A DNA stretch of 64,000 bases from Rhynchonema sp. JSB1_4 (taxonomy: Eukaryota > Nematoda > Chromadorea > Monhysterida > Xyalidae): NCBI GenBank assembly GCA_030248065.1, contig JASAMV010005947.1, positions 1 to 64,000 on the forward strand, given 5' to 3'. Of this stretch, positions 59,301-64,000 are shown piece after piece. The position numbers and the translations under genes were made by a program. Numbering within the stretch: the stretch's first letter is position 1; the number at the start of each line of letters is the position of its first letter. The notes beneath the pieces are model-generated. The model was not told where the DNA came from. It did no database searches and saw nothing but the letters and a program-made list of their open reading frames with translations.

Positions 59301-62300
59301 TCGGCGGCGGTCCGATCTGTGCGAGCAAGGTCAGCAATCGTCGACTCAAATGCGTGTAGGCGGGGCTGGAGGCAAAGTAGTGCGTGATCGCATCCTGACA
59401 CGTCCACAGAATGTGATGCAAAGCCAACAGTTGACTCTCGCCGATGAATGGCAGCGAATCTGACGAACCTGTGCGATGTGACCACTTTACTCACTTGGCT
59501 GAATCGGTGCCAATATTCAAAGACTATCCAGACCACAGGGCACTTGTGTACTTTGTGCATCAGCGCTGTCCGTGCTCTGACTTTGTTGGTTGGCTGGCAA
59601 CGTCTCGATTCGCACTGCTCGTTGATCCTGGCCGCCTTTCACCATTGTCGAAGTCGTCGCGACAGTCTCACAAGGTGGACCACCGTTGTTGTCACCCGTC
59701 TCTGTGGCTGCCACGTCACCCGTCGTGAGTTGGCTTGAGAAACTGCAACCAGATATTGCAGCGATTGAGGGCTGGCGTTTTCATTATGTGCACACACACG
59801 GGTGCTACCGTATCAACATCAATCACTCACACTCTGGCCGGCTCCATACGATTTTGAATGAACTCGCTGAACGGCGTCAAATATGGCTCTTTGATGAATG
59901 ACGCCCGATTAGCGATCGCCTGCAACACCACAGAAATCTAATGCAAACGTTACAATCGTTACAAGTAAAGTTTACAATATTGTGCACTAAAAATCGTACT
60001 ATAGCGGCACATGTGCCATCGAATCACGGTGGCGTGAACGTGAAGTTAGACAAAAAATCATCAAGAAAGGTAAACAGCTGTATCGGTGACAAACAATAAT
60101 GAAAACCTATAAGCGAAGAAAGATGGACAAATGGTCAGCTCAGACATATCATCGAATAAATCGAATAAACCTGCAATATCTTCGACGCAATCATGAGCCC
60201 GCGACGTGCTCGTACGGGTGGTGGCGTGTCGATCAGACCATACTCATAGGGACTGATTAGAGCCGGGTTGATGAATCGTAGGAAAATAATCATTTCCACT
60301 GCGTTCAGGCCGGATTGCGGAAATCTCCAATCGACCACTTGATACAAACAATGGCACATGGTACGTAACTGAGTCGGAAAACTGCAACGAAATGAGCAAA
60401 ATATTGTTTGTTCAACTTTTAATGTTGGAGGCTTAAGACTGGATACGCCTTCAGCATAAGAATGACAAAGTTATATGTCCGGCCACATATGGATGCGAGA
60501 ACCAACACCAGTCTAATGAAAAAACTGGCAATAACAAGCATGGTGAAAAAAGTCGCTTGTAGTGACAAACCGTTCGTGTGAACCGACGATCTGATCAAAC
60601 GCCAACTGAACAAGTGTCAACACGTGTTGTACGTTGTCTTCGAGAATGCTGCCAGATTCCAATCTGTTGTGAATTATTACGTCAGTTGGTCAACTCAGTG
60701 TGAAACATCATGTGAACAGCAGCTGCACGCACCTGGACGGTTCGACCTCGTAACATTTGTCCGGTGTTCGCATCACAGCATCGATAACGGGCTGCAGTGT
60801 GGCGCGCAGATAACTCGCACCGTACAATCGAAAACAGAAGCCCATCAACTTGCTCGCCAGTGTGTTGCCTCTGAATGGTCGGCATGAAGTACTACTCAGC
60901 AGGTAAGCCAGGTAATCAAATTACTGAAGTGCGTACCTGAACAGGGTTGTCGGTGCATCAGCGGCTTCGACTTCTTTCGAGAATATTTTCCAGTTCAATT
61001 CAAAGAGCAGATGTCGCGCATCGAATACGGTGACGAGAATACGAGCCAGTTCGTCCTGCACGTATCGGCTTACAATCTGTAGTAGCGATCACACAAACTC
61101 AAGGACACTCACCAATTGTTGTGCGTGCACGACACTGGCCATGGCCAATGCAATCGGCAAGTCACCGTCGTCCGTGATCATTGTGATCAGTTTGACCAAT
61201 TCTTGGTATCTGCAACTATTTCAGTATTGCTTTTATATTTTTCAGTCTCAATCACCAATCAGAATCATCTACTATAATATGTAATACTTGTTTTATAACA
61301 ATAATGCTTAGCTCACCGATTGACCATGGCCGTTTCATTGAGCGTGTTGAATTGCATGCCCTGCTGCAGAATGCGTGTCAACACCTCGATGAATGCACCA
61401 CGCATGTGCAGGTCACGATGATAGCCAAGACCTGCAACATCATAACATTACTTATTGCTGGGCGCTGGGCGTACGAGGTGAGTATCCGACTTGGTGATCC
61501 GACCGAATCGGATCTGTCTTCGTAGCGCAAATTTTTTCAAATGAATGATACGTATTGCGTCTTGTGATTTACTGACGCTTACAGACAGCGTAACAGTTGA
61601 CTTCAGGCTGGCTGAATGCTGTCGTCGGCCGAAAGCAAAATCTTCAGAGAATCTCAAAAAATGCTCCATCGGAGAAGTCAATGACCAAGGAAGATCCGAT
61701 CCGGCCTGCTTTGATCACCACGACTGACAAGCGACACATCCACATATTTGTACCCGTGCCCGCGTGCACCAACCGAGTGCGTGAGCGAGTCCGACATCGA
61801 TGTTGGCAGCGAGCATCGTGCTCATCGCGTGCACCGTCACGCGACGCAGTTTCTTCATCTGCTGTTCGGTGCTGGCACGACATTTGACGCTGTTGTGTGT
61901 GCTCGCTTGATGAGTCGGTGTGTCCTGTTGCACACATCAGATCAATCCGTCAATCATTGATTCAATTAATCAATCACCAACATTGCCAATCGTCGATAGT
62001 TCGTGCAAAGATCGTGTGTTCAATTCGCCATCCGATGTCCATCCGCTGCTCGATTCCAGATCGATAAATGGGCCGTATGATGACTGGGTGCACAAACCTG
62101 AATGTGCATTGTTGTGAGACAAGATGATCTCGTTCAACTGCAATCACACACCATTCAGTAACCAACCACAATCATCGAAACTGACCAGTTTTGCCAGATT
62201 CGCTCACAGCTGCTGTGGTCACATTGGCTGTCAACGCACAACAATGTATGGATGACGGACGGTGGCATTCGTTGGCACAATCGTTCAGTACGGTCATGAA

Positions 62301-64000
62301 CGTGTGGAAAATCCTCAAGTGAAAATGGGCAACCGGCTTAGCTTGAGACACACGACCGTCCCGCTGCTGATACGGACTTCGAACATCAGAATAAGAAAAC
62401 ATTCGCTCAATGCACGTGGTCATGGTGGCTATACAGCACATTCTGTACATAAATGCTGGCTCACCTTTGAAACACACGCGATTTTGCCTCCAACATGTCG
62501 TGCTCAGACTGGTCGGCTTGTAACGGCAGGTCAATCAACACAACGTTCGCTGCCTTCATACATGCCATGTCCAGATCACTGAACAACAATACGAGCATTC
62601 GAACCACTTGAATCAACAAGGCGGGCTGATCGCTAACCGATAGGCTTCGATCAGTTCGAGTGAACAGGACGATATAGCGCTGCTCGGATGACTCATCAAC
62701 AGCCAATCGGTTAGATAATCAATCAATCGATTCCGGAATCGAATCTCGCTGTGCAGCAGCAGGTGGGCGCGACGTTGGATCACCTGTGCACAGCAGGTTG
62801 GTACTACACGTACATGCTCAACGAAATGAAATGACGTGAAATATGCTCTTAAAGAAAAAAGAACAGACGAACGATGTCAATCAAGTAGCAGATTTTTGAT
62901 CGGACCGCCAGGTTCCGAGCATTGGATTCAGTGAACCTCACGTATCTGCAATGGGTACACTGATAATGGCAACTGTGTCTTGCATATGGAACACACAAGC
63001 GGTGGACGTGCCTGCAGACAGACACCAGGATCGGTTCGACACAAATGTTCGAAAACACCGATTTCGAATGTCCGATCTTTGTCGGGTCCGACTGAAGTAT
63101 GTTGCGCATTACATACACGACGTGCTCGAGATATTCGCTGTTTGCACGTGACAAGATCACCTGAAGTCGTGCACACGTAATCCACAACAGTACGAAAAGA
63201 AACTCGCTGCAGCTGTACTTCGTGTTAGACTCATATGAGATGAAATTACCAAAAAAACGCGCCGTCAACACTCACATATCCGGATGCGTCAAAGAATTGG
63301 TCGGTGTAGGACTTGATCTGTTCGAACACGACCGCGTACAGCATCGGATTCAGTTCGTGACTGAGAATTTCTTTGACGTGACGAATCACCTGTGGTTCGA
63401 CCGTGTCTGCCTGTCGCAGCAAGGACAACAGTGCGTGCACGAATCTGCAAGCCAACTACGCCCATATATGTGATCAAAGCAACATCAACGTTTTTAAACA
63501 ACGCACTGTGACACCGAACAGTACTGGTCCTGACAGTCGCCACGTGCCACTGCAACATCCATGCTCACTGGGACAGGCATCGATGCCGTGCTGCTGAAAC
63601 ATCAGCCTGATGTTAGAAACAGCAATGATTGGAACACAGCAGCAAGCGATACAGGCATGCGTTACGAACGTTGGTGACCGGACAGGAATGCCCATGTCGA
63701 AAACGCCACCCATCGAGCACAGAAATCCGGTCATATTCGCCCAACAGTTGACGATGTCCTGCGCATGAATAATAAATGGTAGATATCGATGTACAATGAA
63801 ACAATGAGCAAAGCCTGACAACTGCGCTGTAACTGTCGGTTAAACACCAACCTCAAACTCATGATCCTGCACGGATGTCATGCGTCGCGGGTGCGTCAGT
63901 ACGTGACAGAGTTGCTCGACCACCTGGATGTTCACATTATTGGACGGTATGCTCACATGAATGCTACAATATGAACAAACCTGGAGACGTTCGTCCGATT
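50024..64000 (-). CDS. NF1: Neurofibromin (Ras GTPase-activating protein), 3' part
   Basis: About 50 short exons on the - strand reproduce neurofibromin in order: the region before the Ras-GAP domain, the Ras-GAP domain, the Sec14-PH module and the C-terminal helical region, ending at a stop at 50,024-50,026. Neurofibromin turns off Ras by speeding GTP hydrolysis. Clear blocks include [121 protein letters not shown] and [13 protein letters not shown]. Introns range from about 60 bases to about 0.9 kb, the largest holding MITEs. The 5' part of the gene lies beyond base 64,000. The C-terminus stops soon after the GLWRFAGPF block and lacks the longer tail of the human protein. Confidence 0.96.
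50969..51252. mobile_element. TAGGCAATCC MITE in an NF1 intron, copy 1
   Basis: Ends TAGGCAATCCGCCAGCTCAT and ATGAGCCGATGGATTGCCTA, flanked by TA on each side. About 284 bp, no coding. A second copy lies in opposite orientation at 52,520-52,785. Confidence 0.88.
51581..51608 (-). repeat. CAA repeat encoding polyglutamine in NF1 linker
   Basis: Nine GTT triplets on the + strand read as consecutive CAA (Gln) codons on the NF1 strand, in a serine/threonine-rich, probably disordered segment. Confidence 0.75.
52520..52785. mobile_element. TAGGCAATCC MITE in an NF1 intron, copy 2
   Basis: Ends TAGGCAATCCATCGGCTCAT and ATGAGCTGGCGGATTGCCTA, TA-flanked, with the shared interior GATGTTTCAACGGATAAC reversed relative to copy 1. 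It lies between the exons near 52.83 and 52.41 kb. Confidence 0.88.
53400..56824 (-). CDS. NF1: NF1 C-terminal helical region
   Basis: Well-supported exons: 56,707-56,824, 56,521-56,627 ([20 protein letters not shown]), 56,351-56,447 ([20 protein letters not shown]), 56,112-56,266, 55,924-56,046, 55,706-55,795, 55,204-55,363 ([20 protein letters not shown]), 54,995-55,074 ([19 protein letters not shown]), 54,772-54,912, 54,390-54,533, 54,147-54,326 ([19 protein letters not shown]), 54,003-54,082, about 53,710-53,855 and about 53,405-53,590 ([20 protein letters not shown]). These form the HEAT-like scaffold of neurofibromin. Phases agree through almost the whole series. An alternative open frame on the + strand at 54,027-54,581 is a shadow. 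Confidence 0.93.
57147..57697. mobile_element. Foldback MITE in the largest NF1 intron
   Basis: TTCGAAACGGTGCAAAGG at the left and TTTTACACCGTTTCGAAAAT at the right are inverted repeats, with further inner inverted blocks containing AACGATT and GCTTGAAGC-type motifs. It belongs to the family of 3,058-3,291 and the ends near 8,760-8,835. It sits between the exon at 57,708 and the exon at 56,824. Confidence 0.7.
57708..59117 (-). CDS. NF1: NF1 Sec14-PH lipid-binding module
   Basis: Exons 59,000-59,117 ([20 protein letters not shown]), 58,879-58,934 ([18 protein letters not shown]), about 58,675-58,817 ([20 protein letters not shown], then [16 protein letters not shown]), 58,486-58,623, 58,232-58,396 ([15 protein letters not shown]), 58,038-58,139 ([20 protein letters not shown]), 57,851-57,966 and 57,708-57,789 ([14 protein letters not shown]). 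Known structures of this region bind membrane phospholipids. The intron 58,818-58,878 is only 61 bases. The donor of the exon starting at 58,817 is ambiguous by a few codons. Confidence 0.92.
59282..61055 (-). CDS. NF1: NF1 Ras-GAP catalytic domain
   Basis: Exons 60,937-61,055 ([20 protein letters not shown]), 60,733-60,870 ([20 protein letters not shown]), 60,588-60,663, 60,171-60,368 ([15 protein letters not shown] and [13 protein letters not shown]), 59,831-59,919 ([20 protein letters not shown]), one from 59,742 leftward with an uncertain end, and 59,282-59,468 ([20 protein letters not shown]). The arginine finger is the R of LFRGN, and its AGA codon is split AG|A across the intron between 60,937 and 60,870. 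The FLRxxxPA motif that stabilises the finger is intact, so the domain should be catalytically competent. Confidence 0.94.
61113..63963 (-). CDS. NF1: NF1 region upstream of the Ras-GAP domain
   Basis: Exons in order of transcription: 63,852-63,963 ([14 protein letters not shown]), 63,666-63,758 ([20 protein letters not shown]), about 63,276-63,459 ([28 protein letters not shown]), 63,024-63,160 ([18 protein letters not shown]), 62,873-62,945 ([20 protein letters not shown]), 62,638-62,783 ([16 protein letters not shown]), 62,465-62,578 ([20 protein letters not shown]), 62,186-62,313 ([12 protein letters not shown]), about 61,980-62,140 (unclear frame), 61,774-~61,905 ([20 protein letters not shown]), 61,317-61,431 and 61,113-61,209 ([17 protein letters not shown]). 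Most joins keep phase. The exon near 62.0-62.14 kb is open in two frames and is the least certain. Confidence 0.88.

Noticed and set aside
61545..61727. An additional NF1 exon between 61.45 and 61.77 kb
   Set aside because: The flanking exons join directly and in phase (AHAL to GLGYHRDL), so the stretch is intron.

Overview
The window is nuclear DNA of a multicellular animal, most likely an invertebrate (I cannot place it further). It holds spliced genes with GT-AG introns, a full Ras-GAP neurofibromin architecture, a mitochondrial ETF:ubiquinone oxidoreductase gene, a multidrug-type ABC transporter, and a heavy load of small terminal-inverted-repeat transposons. There are no bacterial-style operons.

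Region by region. 1-33 kb is dominated by a near-identical inverted duplication of roughly 13 kb: left arm about 1.85-16.0 kb, right arm about 19.2-31.8 kb, loop about 3.2 kb. The loop, the right arm and the flank to 33.0 kb carry, on the + strand, the second half of an ABCB (P-glycoprotein-like) transporter in ten exons (17,041-33,016), ending in a clear stop codon. The left arm carries exons 3-8 of the same gene backwards, without its first or last exons. The introns are packed with transposons: a TA-inserting MITE family (ends TTGGTCGCAC), hAT-like elements with 8-bp target duplications, a TTAA-inserting element, foldback elements, and a broken reverse transcriptase inside a hAT-like shell.

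33-44.1 kb has no host gene. It is a nest of hAT-like elements inserted into one another. Exact 8-bp target duplications can be read for most of them, and one element keeps a deleted hAT transposase. 44.97-49.36 kb is a complete electron-transfer-flavoprotein:ubiquinone oxidoreductase gene (ETFDH; 12 exons, about 600 residues). 50.02-64.0 kb, on the - strand, is the 3' part of the neurofibromin gene (NF1), about 50 short exons running from a segment upstream of the Ras-GAP domain to the stop codon; its 5' end lies outside the window. ETFDH and NF1 converge tail to tail with about 660 bp between stop codons.

No pathway links the three host genes. The main interest is structural. The ABCB gene sits beside an inverted copy of its own nucleotide-binding-domain exons, so a + strand transcript starting upstream of the left arm could fold into a very long hairpin. 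Four transposon insertions distinguish the left arm from the right, and each has a precise empty site in the right arm, so they postdate the duplication. Exon joins were made by eye from reading frame, splice consensus and family similarity; a few NF1 boundaries are approximate.
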